DNA from: Vulgatibacter incomptus_A
Lineage (GTDB): Bacteria > Myxococcota > Myxococcia > Myxococcales > Vulgatibacteraceae
Reading direction: 5' to 3'
Assembly: GCA_040391605.1 (NCBI GenBank)
Contig: JBEBXK010000009.1
Span: forward strand, 61,131 to 125,130
DNA length: 64,000 bases
Position 1 is the first letter of the stretch. Each line of letters begins with the position of its first letter. Positions 1 through 8,047 of this stretch are shown piece after piece. The notes under the pieces were generated by a model that saw only the letters and a program-made list of their open reading frames with translations, did no database searches and had not been told where the DNA came from. The position numbers were made by a program, and so were the translations under genes.

Positions 1-60
1 GCAGACATCTGCAAGACGCCTGCGGGGGACCAGTCGCCCTGGGGCTGGAGGAGTAGATGA
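1..60 (+). other. Possible 3' tail of a gene cut by the window edge
   Basis: Two plus-strand frames are open from the left edge: one ends in TGA at 58-60 and another in TAG at 54-56. The first has the more typical G/C-rich third codon positions, so it may be the last 19 codons of an upstream gene. The piece is too short to recognise a product, and neither frame can be proved coding. Positions 61-236 show no gene. Confidence 0.25.
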
Positions 61-236
61 TCATCGAGAGGTCCACACGCTCACGAGCCGAGTGACCAGC
101 CGACTCCCAATATGCCTCGAACCGAGCATCGAGATCGCAGCGTGGAATCCGCCGCCGCCGATCGGCCAACTTGCGCGGGAGCCGGCGCGGTGATACCCGC
201 ATCTCACTCCCCTTTGTTCACAAAGAAAAGACGGCC

Positions 237-1403
237 ATGGATCGCATCACCATCACCAAACGAGGGGTGGACAGGCTCCGCGCCGGGCACCCCTGGATCT
301 ACCGCAGCGATCTTCTCTCGAAGCCTGCGGCATCGATCGAGAGCGGCGACGTCGTCCATGTGGTGGACGATCGTGGCAGGCCGCAGGGGACCGCGTTTTA
401 CAGCGTGCACTCGCAGATCGCCCTGCGCTTCGTCTCGCGGGAGCTGATCGAGGTGGATCGGGAGTTTCTGTCCGCACGCCTCGACTCGGCGATCGCGCTG
501 CGGGAGCGGATCTTTCCTGGCGATCGATCGCTGCGGCTCGTCCATGGCGAGGCGGATCTACTGCCGGGCCTCGTGGTGGATCGCTACGGTGACCACCTCT
601 CGATCCAGACGTCGATCCCCGCCACCGAGCGGCGCAAGGAGCTGATCTGCGAGCTGCTGGAGGAGAGGCTGACGCCGAAGGGGATCGTGGAGCGCAACGA
701 CGGCCGGGCCCGGATCCTCGAGGGCCTCGAGCAGGTGAAGGGGGTGGTTCGCGGGAGCTACCAAGGTCCCACCGTGTACGAGGAGGGGGACGCCGTGATC
801 GGGGTCGACCTCGTCGAGGGACAGAAGACGGGGGCCTTCCTGGATCAGCGCGAGAACCACCTGCGCGCCGGCGCCTACGCCAAGGGCAAGGCCCTCGATC
901 TCTTCTCCTACGCTGGCGGCTTCGCGCTGCAGCTCGCCAAGGGCGCTGATTCGGTGCGGGCGGTGGAGATCTCGGAGCCCGCCTGCGCTGCCATTCGCGC
1001 GAACGCCGAGCGCTCGGGGCGCTCGAATATCGGGGTGAGCTGTGCGAATGTGTTCGACTGGCTGCGAGACGAGCTGGCCGCGAAGGCGCGCTACGACACG
1101 ATCGTCCTCGACCCGCCCGCCTTCGCAAAGAACAAGGCGGCCATCGACGCGGCCATGCGCGGCTACAAGGAGGTGAACCTCCGGGCGCTGCAACTACTGG
1201 CTCCGGGGGGTGTGCTCCTCAGCTTCACCTGCTCGTACCACGTCTCCGCGGAGACCTTCGAGGAGGTGCTCACCGACGCGGCCCGCGACGCCCGCCGCGA
1301 GGTTCAGCTCCTGGAGCGCCTCGGCGCCGGGCGCGACCACCCCGAGCTCCTCACCGCGCCAGAGACCCGCTACCTGAAGGGCCTGGTGCTCCGCGCCGCC
1401 TGA
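237..1403 (+). CDS. Class I SAM-dependent rRNA (cytosine-C5) methyltransferase, RlmI-like
   Basis: A 388-residue protein built like the RlmI/YccW family. It has an N-terminal PUA-like RNA-binding domain (first ~75 residues, with the HPWIYRSD segment typical of this group), a middle domain with GAFLDQRENH, then a Rossmann methyltransferase. The SAM loop reads LDLFSYAGGFAL and the target-base loop reads LDPPAFAKNK. The family methylates 23S rRNA cytosine, so the likely substrate is the large ribosomal subunit in the cytoplasm. The reading frame stays open upstream to 171, but the ATG at 237 puts the PUA domain at the N terminus and follows a purine-rich AAAGAAAAG. The gene stands alone and converges on the lipoprotein gene ending at 1464. 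The exact RNA target is inferred. Confidence 0.8.
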   Translation: MDRITITKRGVDRLRAGHPWIYRSDLLSKPAASIESGDVVHVVDDRGRPQGTAFYSVHSQIALRFVSRELIEVDREFLSARLDSAIALRERIFPGDRSLRLVHGEADLLPGLVVDRYGDHLSIQTSIPATERRKELICELLEERLTPKGIVERNDGRARILEGLEQVKGVVRGSYQGPTVYEEGDAVIGVDLVEGQKTGAFLDQRENHLRAGAYAKGKALDLFSYAGGFALQLAKGADSVRAVEISEPACAAIRANAERSGRSNIGVSCANVFDWLRDELAAKARYDTIVLDPPAFAKNKAAIDAAMRGYKEVNLRALQLLAPGGVLLSFTCSYHVSAETFEEVLTDAARDARREVQLLERLGAGRDHPELLTAPETRYLKGLVLRAA

Positions 1404-1463
1404 TCGCCGGAGGGGGGGCCGAACGAAGGGCTCGTGATTGGATTCACGACTCGAGCGGCTCCT

Positions 1464-3275
1464 TCATCTGCTGGCGAACCCGGGAGCGGAGCTCACCCGC
1501 CCGCGCGTGCCCTCCGGGCCGCGAGCTGGACGTCCGGCGACGGCGGGGGGCGGGGGTTTCTCGTCTGCTGCCGGCTCGGGAGCAGGCTCGGGTGGAGGCA
1601 GAGGGGGAGGGACGAGGAGCGGGGCCAGGCGGGCGCTGAGCTTCTCGACCAGCGGCTGGATGGAGAGACCGTCGGCGCCCGCGACCCTGGCCAGCTCGTC
1701 GGGGCTGGCGCGATTCCCGGAGGACCAGAGCCGGCGGAGATCGTCTGCCGCTTCGCGTCGCTCCCACCACGCCTCGCCGTAGGCCGCCTCGAGGCCCGCC
1801 TCGAGGGCAGCGGCGAGCAGCGTGGAGGTGAAGGCGGACGCCGAGGAATACCTGCCGTCGCGCTCGAGGAGCCAGCGGCTCCCGACCTCGGCGCCGATGG
1901 GGAAGAGGAATGCCCGCTCCATCGCCGCCCCATAGGCCTCCTCCACCTCCGCAGCCTCGTCTGGTCCCGCGTCGCGCTGGCGATCGAAGAGGATCCGCGC
2001 CGCCCGCCGCCTGGCCAGGAAGAGATCCTCGAGGGCGGCGCCGGCGAGCTGGGCGTCGATCTCCCTCCAGGTGAGGCGGGTATGCGCGCGGAGCCAGGCC
2101 GCGGACTCGGGGAGCCCCTCGATCAATTGGGCGAGGCCGTCTGCGGAGGCCTGATGGCCGAGCTGACGGAACTCGAAGCGATCGACCTCGACGTGGGCGG
2201 CGTGGAGGGCGCAGCCGAACTCGCGGAAGAGGGGCCGCCAATCTCCCTCGGGGGAAGGCGACGGCAGGGAGAGACGGATGTCGTCAGGCGGGTGGATCGG
2301 AAAGCAGGCGGGATGGGGGAGCTTCGACTCCCGCGGCTCGTCGTCGACGCGGATCGCCTGGCGATCGATCCCCAGACGATCGAGGGTGGACTCGAGCGCG
2401 GCCCTCGAGCCGTCGCCTGGGAAGCGAGCGTCGAAGGTGAGCCCGCGAAAGAGCCGGGGGAGATCGGAGCGCCGCAGCTCGTGCAGGGGCAGGCCGAGCT
2501 CGCGGCGGGCGGCCTCGGCGAAGGCCAGGCGGAAGGTGGGCTCGGTCGCGCTCAGGAAGGCGTCGGCGAGGCGGGCGAGCGCCTCGGGATCGACGTGTGC
2601 CAGCGAAGCCCCCAGCGCCGCCGCTCCGGCGTAGCCCAGACGCCTCGCGACGGCCTCCGCCTTGGCGTCTCTGACGACGGCCATCCGGTCCAGCTCCTCG
2701 GCGACGGCGGCGCTCCCGGCGGCGAGGGCGCGGCGCCTCGCAGGGTCGCGCTCGTCGGCGAGGAGCTGGCCCAGGTGGTGGAAGGCGTGGCGCGCTCCGA
2801 GGGCCTCGAAGGTCCCGGTGGACTCCAGCAGCCGCGAGGCCTCATCCAGCTCCGCCAGCTCGCCAGCGAGGATCTCGCTGGCGACGTGGGCCTCCAGGAA
2901 CTCCAGCGCCCGCCGCTCGTCGGGATCGTCAGTGGCATGCCGGACCTTGCGGATGGACGGCAACGACGCGACGTCTTCATCGCCAGGCATCCGTGTCATT
3001 GCAGACGACCCTGGCACGTTCTGTGAGTCGACTTCGCCGGCGGCCGGGGCGGCGGTCCATCGCGTCCAGAGCTGCTCGGCCTGGGAGGCGAGGCGCGCTC
3101 GGATCCGGAGGCGGGCGGCGTCCACCCGCTCGAAGTCGGCGGGGAGCGGCGGGGCCAGTGCGTCGGGCGATCGTTCCGGGATCAGCGGCGCGGAGGCGCA
3201 GCCCGAGGCGAAGACGAGGAGGATCGAGAGCTTGCGCATCGGGAGCATCGGGAGGGAGCCTCGCTGCCTGATCAT
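1464..3275 (-). CDS. Lipoprotein resembling an M3/M2-type metallopeptidase with a broken zinc site
   Basis: A large (603 residues) secreted lipoprotein of no certain function. A signal sequence ends in a lipobox-like FASGC, so it is probably anchored to a membrane. The rest is mostly helical. One segment, LFREFGCALH at residues 349-358, matches the LFHEFGHALH zinc motif of M3 peptidases, except that both zinc histidines are replaced (R351, C355) while the glutamate (E352) stays. No clear third ligand is found at the usual distance. I infer a peptidase-derived, probably inactive protein; homology needs a profile search. The start overlaps the plsC stop (ATGA), so it is the last gene of epmA-plsC-lipoprotein and likely translationally coupled. 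A start at 3239 is possible and gives a shorter signal peptide. Confidence 0.6.
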   Translation of the reverse strand: MIRQRGSLPMLPMRKLSILLVFASGCASAPLIPERSPDALAPPLPADFERVDAARLRIRARLASQAEQLWTRWTAAPAAGEVDSQNVPGSSAMTRMPGDEDVASLPSIRKVRHATDDPDERRALEFLEAHVASEILAGELAELDEASRLLESTGTFEALGARHAFHHLGQLLADERDPARRRALAAGSAAVAEELDRMAVVRDAKAEAVARRLGYAGAAALGASLAHVDPEALARLADAFLSATEPTFRLAFAEAARRELGLPLHELRRSDLPRLFRGLTFDARFPGDGSRAALESTLDRLGIDRQAIRVDDEPRESKLPHPACFPIHPPDDIRLSLPSPSPEGDWRPLFREFGCALHAAHVEVDRFEFRQLGHQASADGLAQLIEGLPESAAWLRAHTRLTWREIDAQLAGAALEDLFLARRRAARILFDRQRDAGPDEAAEVEEAYGAAMERAFLFPIGAEVGSRWLLERDGRYSSASAFTSTLLAAALEAGLEAAYGEAWWERREAADDLRRLWSSGNRASPDELARVAGADGLSIQPLVEKLSARLAPLLVPPPLPPPEPAPEPAADEKPPPPAVAGRPARGPEGTRGRVSSAPGFASR

Positions 3276-4027
3276 TCGGAAGAGAGGCGGGCGGACAGCG
3301 ATCGGCGGGCCTCTTCGGCCTCCGGCTGCAGCCTCTCGAGGGCGGCGCGGAGGGCGACGGTGAGCTCGTCGCGAGCCGGCAGATCGAGGCCCTTCACTTC
3401 GATGGGCTCGCCGAAGGCCACGCCCACCGCGCCGGATCGCACGAAGCGGGCGCGCTTGGGCAGGAGCTGCCCCGTGCCGGAGAGGGCCACCGGCAGGATG
3501 GCGAGGCCGGTCTGCAGGGCCATCACCGCCGCGCCCTTCTTCAGCGGGAGGAGGGCGCCATCCACCGAGCGAGTCCCCTCGGGGAAGAAGAGGACGGAGA
3601 GATCCTTTCCGACCTTGGTCCCCAGCCGGCTGAGCCTGCGGGTGGAGGTGTCGGTGCGGCGGCGATCGATGGGGACGTTGCCGGCGGCCCAGATCGCCTG
3701 GCCGAAGATCGGGATGTAGAAGAGCGATCGCTTCGCCACGAAGCGGACCTTCTGGGGCGCGGCGCAGAGGACGACCGGTGGGTCGAGGAGGCTCTGGTGG
3801 TTCGAGGCGATGATGAAGTTGCGCCGGTGGTCGAAGCGATCGAGGCCCCGCACCTCGTAGCGGATCCCACAGGATGCGAGGACGGTGCGTCCCCAGAGCT
3901 TGGGCACGATCCGGGTGCCGTGGTTCCGGCCCAGGCTGAGGAAGCTCAAGGCAGTGGAGAGGGTGCCGTAGACCAGGGTGGCCGAGGCGACGCCTCCGTA
4001 GGCGATCACGTTGCGAAGCGTGCTCAA
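3272..4027 (-). CDS. plsC: 1-acyl-sn-glycerol-3-phosphate acyltransferase (lysophosphatidate acyltransferase)
   Basis: 251 residues of the PlsC family, which puts the second acyl chain on glycerol-3-phosphate to make phosphatidic acid at the inner membrane. The catalytic NHQSLLD block (H-x4-D) and the glycerol-phosphate-binding FPEGTRS block are both present in the normal order and spacing. The N-terminal ~25 residues are hydrophobic and could lie in the membrane. The ATG overlaps the stop of epmA by 4 bp and the stop overlaps the next gene, so the three genes are co-translated. The grouping with epmA has no obvious biochemical logic. A related acyltransferase with another glycerolipid substrate cannot be excluded. 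Confidence 0.88.
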   Translation of the reverse strand: MSTLRNVIAYGGVASATLVYGTLSTALSFLSLGRNHGTRIVPKLWGRTVLASCGIRYEVRGLDRFDHRRNFIIASNHQSLLDPPVVLCAAPQKVRFVAKRSLFYIPIFGQAIWAAGNVPIDRRRTDTSTRRLSRLGTKVGKDLSVLFFPEGTRSVDGALLPLKKGAAVMALQTGLAILPVALSGTGQLLPKRARFVRSGAVGVAFGEPIEVKGLDLPARDELTVALRAALERLQPEAEEARRSLSARLSSE

Positions 4028-5076
4028 TCCAGCTCCTCCGCTGCGGGGAAGAGGATCACGTCAGCGATGGACTCGTAGCCTCCCAAGACCATCAGGAGGC
4101 GATCCAGGCCCACGGCGACACCTGCGGCGGACGGCATCCTCCCCACGGCCTCGATGAAGCGCTCGTCCAAGGGGTAGACCTCCCTGCCGAGGCTGCGGCG
4201 CAGCTCCTGCTCCGCCACCAGGCGGCGGCGCTGCTCCGTCTCGTCGTTCAGCTCATAGTAGCCGTTGGCAAGCTCGCGGCCGGCGACGTAGAGCTCGAAG
4301 CGCTCGGCGACGTGGGGCTCGTCGCTGCGCAGCTTCGCCAGGGCGGCCATGCTGGCGGGCCAGTCCACCAGGAAGGTGGGGCGCGGCCAGCCCAGCGACG
4401 GCTCGATGGAGGTGAGGAAGATCGAGAAGAAGAGATCGTCGAAGCTCTCGCAGGAGGCGGGGGGATCGAAGCCCCGCTCCCTCGCCCTCGCGCGAAGCAG
4501 CTCGGCGTCGCCGTCCATGGGCAGATCGATCCCCGCCCGGGTGGCGAAGGCCTCGCGCACCGTGAGCCTGTCCCACGGCGGGCGCATATCGATCTCCGTG
4601 CCCTCCACGACGATGCGCTCGCTGCCCGCTATGGCCAGGGCCCCCCGCACGCCGATCTCCTCGAGGTCGATGAGGATGGGACCGTATCCCCGCCCTGCCC
4701 GCTCCTTCTCGGCCCGCAGCACCCGATAGAATTCGAGCATCGTGAACTCGGGGTTGTGGCTCTGGGCGATCTCGCCGTTGCGGAAGACCTTGGTGATCTG
4801 GAAGATCCGCTCCCAGCCGTCGGCCAGCATCCGCTTCATGGCGAACTCGGGAGAGGCGTGGAGCCACAAGGGACGCTCGGGTCCCGCGGCGCCCATCTCC
4901 GGGATGAAGCGGGTGCGGAAGCATTCGACGTGAGGCTCCATCCCCGGTGCGGGGACCAGGAGCGGCGTCTCGATCTCGTCGAATCCTTCCTGCTCGAACC
5001 AGCCACGGATCTCCCGGTAGAGGGCCTGGCGGGCCCGAGAGGCGGCGCGCTTGGAGAAGGTCGATCGCGGATTCAT
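4024..5076 (-). CDS. epmA: EF-P beta-lysylation protein EpmA/GenX-type (LysRS paralogue)
   Basis: 350 residues covering only the class II catalytic core of lysyl-tRNA synthetase, without the N-terminal anticodon-binding domain; this is the EpmA (PoxA/GenX) architecture. Motif 2 is seen as ITKVFRNGE followed by HNPEFTMLEFYR, and motif 3 as GVAVGLDRLLMVLGG. EpmA activates lysine and attaches it to elongation factor P, relieving ribosome stalling at proline runs. Neither efp nor the aminomutase epmB is in this window. It is the first gene of a tight three-gene unit and has its own promoter candidate just upstream. Confidence 0.85.
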   Translation of the reverse strand: MNPRSTFSKRAASRARQALYREIRGWFEQEGFDEIETPLLVPAPGMEPHVECFRTRFIPEMGAAGPERPLWLHASPEFAMKRMLADGWERIFQITKVFRNGEIAQSHNPEFTMLEFYRVLRAEKERAGRGYGPILIDLEEIGVRGALAIAGSERIVVEGTEIDMRPPWDRLTVREAFATRAGIDLPMDGDAELLRARARERGFDPPASCESFDDLFFSIFLTSIEPSLGWPRPTFLVDWPASMAALAKLRSDEPHVAERFELYVAGRELANGYYELNDETEQRRRLVAEQELRRSLGREVYPLDERFIEAVGRMPSAAGVAVGLDRLLMVLGGYESIADVILFPAAEELD

Positions 5077-5083
5077 CGGCGGG

Positions 5084-5113
5084 AACCTACCCGCAGCGCC
5101 TCCGCCAGGGCAA
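5084..5113 (-). promoter_or_regulatory. Candidate sigma-70 promoter for epmA operon
   Basis: On the minus strand TTGCCC (5108-5113) and TAGGTT (5084-5089) are 18 bp apart. The -35 matches 4 of 6 consensus positions and the -10 keeps the key T, A and final T. It would start transcription within about 10 nt of the epmA ATG. Sequence match only. Confidence 0.3.
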
Positions 5114-5132
5114 GGCTCGGGCGTGTGACACC

Positions 5133-5158
5133 CAGCGTTTGCTCGCCTCTGGCTCGCC
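5133..5158 (-). repeat. Fragment of the interspersed terminator-like repeat
   Basis: Reverse complement reads GCGAGCCAGAGGCGAGC followed by AAACGC, the conserved first module of the repeat found whole at 46147-46455. The hairpin part is missing. Like the other copies it lies just past a 3' end, here that of the VWA gene at 5168. Confidence 0.5.
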
Positions 5159-5167
5159 GGCCGGGCG

Positions 5168-6715
5168 CTACAGCCGCTCGAAGAGGTCGCGGACGGAGGC
5201 GGAGGTGAGGCGCGAGACCGTGGTGAGGCGGTCGGCGATCTTGCGCAGCTCTCGGGCGCCCCTCTCGACCTCCGAGCCGCCAGGCGCCGTGCCGTCGGGA
5301 GCGCGCACGGTGTTGAGGCTGGGATCGTCTACGAGCACCGCGTAGATCGAGAAGTCGAGCCTGCGCTTCTCCTCGTAGACCTCGCGGATGAAGGGGCCGC
5401 TCAGGGGCGCGGCGCCGTCGGTGACGAAGACCACGTCGCCCCGCCGCAGCCGGGCCTCGCGCAGCAGCGCCATGGCCTCGCGCAGCGGCTTCTCGAAGCT
5501 GGTGCCGCCTCCTGGAAAGTGGGTGGCGAACTCCACGACCTCGGGGAGGTGGGCCACGCGCCTGCCGGCCCGCCGCCGTCCCTTACGCGGCAGGAGATCG
5601 AAGCGGGCCACCGGCATATCGGCCCCCGAGAAGACCAGGGCGGCGGCGCTGCGGTTCTGCCGCCTGGCGATCTCCAGGAGGGCTAGGCTGACGCCTTTGG
5701 CCCAGAGCTCCCGCGATCCGCGCATGCTGCCGGAGCCGTCGACGCAGATCACCAGCGGTCCCCTGCCCCCCCGATCCGCGCCCTCGAGGTCGTAGGCGGC
5801 GAGATCGCGCTCGACCAGCCGGCGCAGGAAGTCGCGGCGTCCCTCGGGCGAGGTGAAGGCGGCCAGCTCGCTGGGGAGGATCCGGGCCAGGTCGCCGCCG
5901 CGCCCCACCCGATGGAGCTCCGACGGCGCCCGCCGGATCCGCTTCCTTCGGGTGGCGAGGGCATCGGCGCGGAAGGCGCCCACGAGCGCCGCCAGCCGGA
6001 GGAGCTTCTCGTTGCCGTGGAGCTGCTCCGCCAGATCGATCCGATCCGCCGCGGCGAGGGAGACCCCGCCGCCGATCCCTTCGGCAAATGCGAGGAAGCG
6101 CTCGTCGTCCCCGGCCAGGCGCTCAGCGGCGGCGCGGGTGGCGGCGTCTACCCGCTCGTCCAGGCCTCGCGGCAGCTCGTCGAGGGTCTCGCGCTGGATC
6201 GTGGAGAGAACCTGATGACGCTCCTCCTCCCGACCCAGCTCGCGATCCACCCGATCCCGCATCTCCGAGGGCGCGGACGCCTCCCGGAGCCGACGCAGGC
6301 GGGCCACCCGCTCGCCGCTGCCCTGCAGGGCGAGGGCCGCCGCCAGCTCCTCCTCGGTGAAGAGCTCGCCCCTGCGCACCTCGTCCAGGACGGCGCGGCC
6401 GAGGGCTACCGCCGCGGACGCTGCGCGACCACCGTCGAGAGCGCACGCCTCCCGAAGCCGAGCCGCAGCCTCGGATTCGAGCACGGCCTCGAGGACCCGG
6501 CGGTTCCAGGCGAGAGAGTCCGACGCCTCCGGGCGCAGGCGGATCACCAGCTTGAAACAGACGGCGAAGAGATCCTCCACGAGGCTGCGGAAGTGGGGAA
6601 GGAGCCGCTCCCCGTGAGCGATCAGCGCTTCGAACGAGGGGCCGGCGAGCGCCCCAATCCGCGCGTGCCGATCGTAGGAGTCGGTCTCGACCAGGAGGGT
6701 GTCGTCCACGCTCAA
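5168..6715 (-). CDS. VWA-domain protein, partner of the adjacent MoxR ATPase (ViaA/CoxE-like)
   Basis: 515 residues with a helical N-terminal two thirds and a C-terminal von Willebrand A domain. The MIDAS metal site is seen as ICVDGSGSM (D-x-S-x-S), with a later VFVTDGAAP supplying the second aspartate. Such proteins work with MoxR/RavA ATPases as chaperones that insert metals or remodel large complexes. The start is TTG at 6713-6715, overlapping the ATPase stop (TTGA), which argues for coupled translation and a fixed ratio of the two proteins. ViaA is the nearest named relative; the client here is unknown. Confidence 0.75.
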   Translation of the reverse strand: MSVDDTLLVETDSYDRHARIGALAGPSFEALIAHGERLLPHFRSLVEDLFAVCFKLVIRLRPEASDSLAWNRRVLEAVLESEAAARLREACALDGGRAASAAVALGRAVLDEVRRGELFTEEELAAALALQGSGERVARLRRLREASAPSEMRDRVDRELGREEERHQVLSTIQRETLDELPRGLDERVDAATRAAAERLAGDDERFLAFAEGIGGGVSLAAADRIDLAEQLHGNEKLLRLAALVGAFRADALATRRKRIRRAPSELHRVGRGGDLARILPSELAAFTSPEGRRDFLRRLVERDLAAYDLEGADRGGRGPLVICVDGSGSMRGSRELWAKGVSLALLEIARRQNRSAAALVFSGADMPVARFDLLPRKGRRRAGRRVAHLPEVVEFATHFPGGGTSFEKPLREAMALLREARLRRGDVVFVTDGAAPLSGPFIREVYEEKRRLDFSIYAVLVDDPSLNTVRAPDGTAPGGSEVERGARELRKIADRLTTVSRLTSASVRDLFERL

Positions 6716-7866
6716 TGCCTCGATCCGGCCTCGCCCTGGATCTCCTCGGCGAGGAGGGTTCGGATCAGCCGGCGCAGCTCGTCCTGCATCTCGCTCACCC
6801 TCTCGAGAGGGCGCCCCCGCCTCCGGGCCTCGGCCACGATGGTCTCGACCCTGCCCGCCAGATCGTGGAGCTTGGCCAAGGCCTCCACCGAGGCGCGATC
6901 GGCGACCTCCTCGTCGGGGTGCGGGCCGTGGGCGTTCTCGGCCACCTCGCGAGCCTGGAAGAGCAGCCGCTCGGCCTCGTCCTCATGACCACGGGCGACG
7001 AGGCGCAGGGCCTCCTCCACCACCTCGCGATCCCCCGGATCCTGCCAGAGCACGTGGGAGAGGATGTCGAGATCGTCGCCGCGGACCCTGTCGCGACCGT
7101 CGAGGGCCGCGCGGGCCCGGAGCAGATCCAGGCTGAGGCGATAGCGCCGATCGGAGGCGATCACGTCCTTGTCGCCGAGGAGGGTGCGCAGGGCGGCGAT
7201 GTCCTTGAGCACCTCGGAGGGGATCTCCACCGTCGCCGCCTTCTGGCGCATCGCCTGCAGCGCGTCCTTCGAGAGGCCGCTCCTCGACGCAGGCGCCCGG
7301 GCGCCGAGCATCTGGAGAAAGCGGAAGTCCTCGGCGAGGTAGTCGACCTGGAAGCGGAGGAGAAAGCGATCGTAGAGCGCGTCGAGCTCCTCGTCCTCCG
7401 GCAGCTCGTTGGCGGCGCCCACCAGGAAGAGGAGCGGGATCGTCGAGGGCCCGTCACCGCCATCGTAGCGGCGCTCGTTCATCACGGTGAGGAGGGTGTT
7501 CAGGATCGAGGACGAGGCCTTGAAGACCTCGTCGAGGAAGGCGATGTGCGCCCTGGGGAGCTTGCCTCGGGTGACCCGGCTGTAGCGATCGTCTTCGAGG
7601 CCCTTCAGCGAGATCGGCCCGAAGAGCTCCTCCGGCGTGGTGAAGCGGGTGAGGAGCCATTGGAAGTAATCGGCGCCCTCGATCCGCTCACAGAGCTCGT
7701 GGGCCAGCTCGCTCTTGGCGGTTCCAGGGGGGCCGAGGAGCAGCACGTGCTGCCCCGCCACCAGGGCGCAGAGGAGGCCGTCGATGACCTCCTCCCGTTC
7801 GAAGAAGGAGGCGCCCAGCTCGGCGCGGAGGGTGTCGAAGGCGATCTTGGGATTGATTTCCACCAT
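6712..7866 (-). CDS. MoxR-family AAA+ ATPase (RavA-like)
   Basis: 384 residues. The Walker A loop is LLGPPGTAKSEL and the Walker B is IAFLDEVFKAS, followed by a sensor segment NERRYD, all typical of MoxR/RavA ATPases. The C-terminal ~120 residues are helical. The reading frame is open upstream to 8049, but the ATG at 7864-7866 begins the conserved domain and has GAAGG upstream; the extra residues would cover the divergent promoter region. It forms a two-gene operon with the VWA protein downstream and is transcribed away from the kinase gene at 8048. The cellular client is not shown by the sequence. Confidence 0.82.
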   Translation of the reverse strand: MVEINPKIAFDTLRAELGASFFEREEVIDGLLCALVAGQHVLLLGPPGTAKSELAHELCERIEGADYFQWLLTRFTTPEELFGPISLKGLEDDRYSRVTRGKLPRAHIAFLDEVFKASSSILNTLLTVMNERRYDGGDGPSTIPLLFLVGAANELPEDEELDALYDRFLLRFQVDYLAEDFRFLQMLGARAPASRSGLSKDALQAMRQKAATVEIPSEVLKDIAALRTLLGDKDVIASDRRYRLSLDLLRARAALDGRDRVRGDDLDILSHVLWQDPGDREVVEEALRLVARGHEDEAERLLFQAREVAENAHGPHPDEEVADRASVEALAKLHDLAGRVETIVAEARRRGRPLERVSEMQDELRRLIRTLLAEEIQGEAGSRH

Positions 7867-8006
7867 GTTGGCTAGAACCTTCGCGGCGTCCGGGCTATGT
7901 CCCACTTTTCGGAGCCGGTAAGAGAATCGCCGCCGGGTATGTCTCGCGGGTCGCGCACGCAGGGATCCTTCCAGCGCCGACTCGCCTCGGGCGTCCGGCC
8001 GTTTCA

Positions 8007-8035
8007 TTGTGATCGACGGTGAAAGCCCATAGGAT
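8007..8035 (+). promoter_or_regulatory. Candidate promoter of the Ser/Thr kinase gene
   Basis: TTGTGA (8007-8012) and TAGGAT (8030-8035) lie 17 bp apart in the divergent gap between the MoxR and kinase genes. Initiation would be near 8042, leaving a leader of only about 6 nt before the ATG at 8048. Both boxes match 4 of 6 consensus bases. Confidence 0.35.
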
Positions 8036-8047
8036 TCCAAGCATCTC

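Noticed and set aside
2199..2233. Active M3 metallopeptidase
   Set aside because: Both zinc histidines of the HExGH motif are replaced, so I describe it only as peptidase-like.
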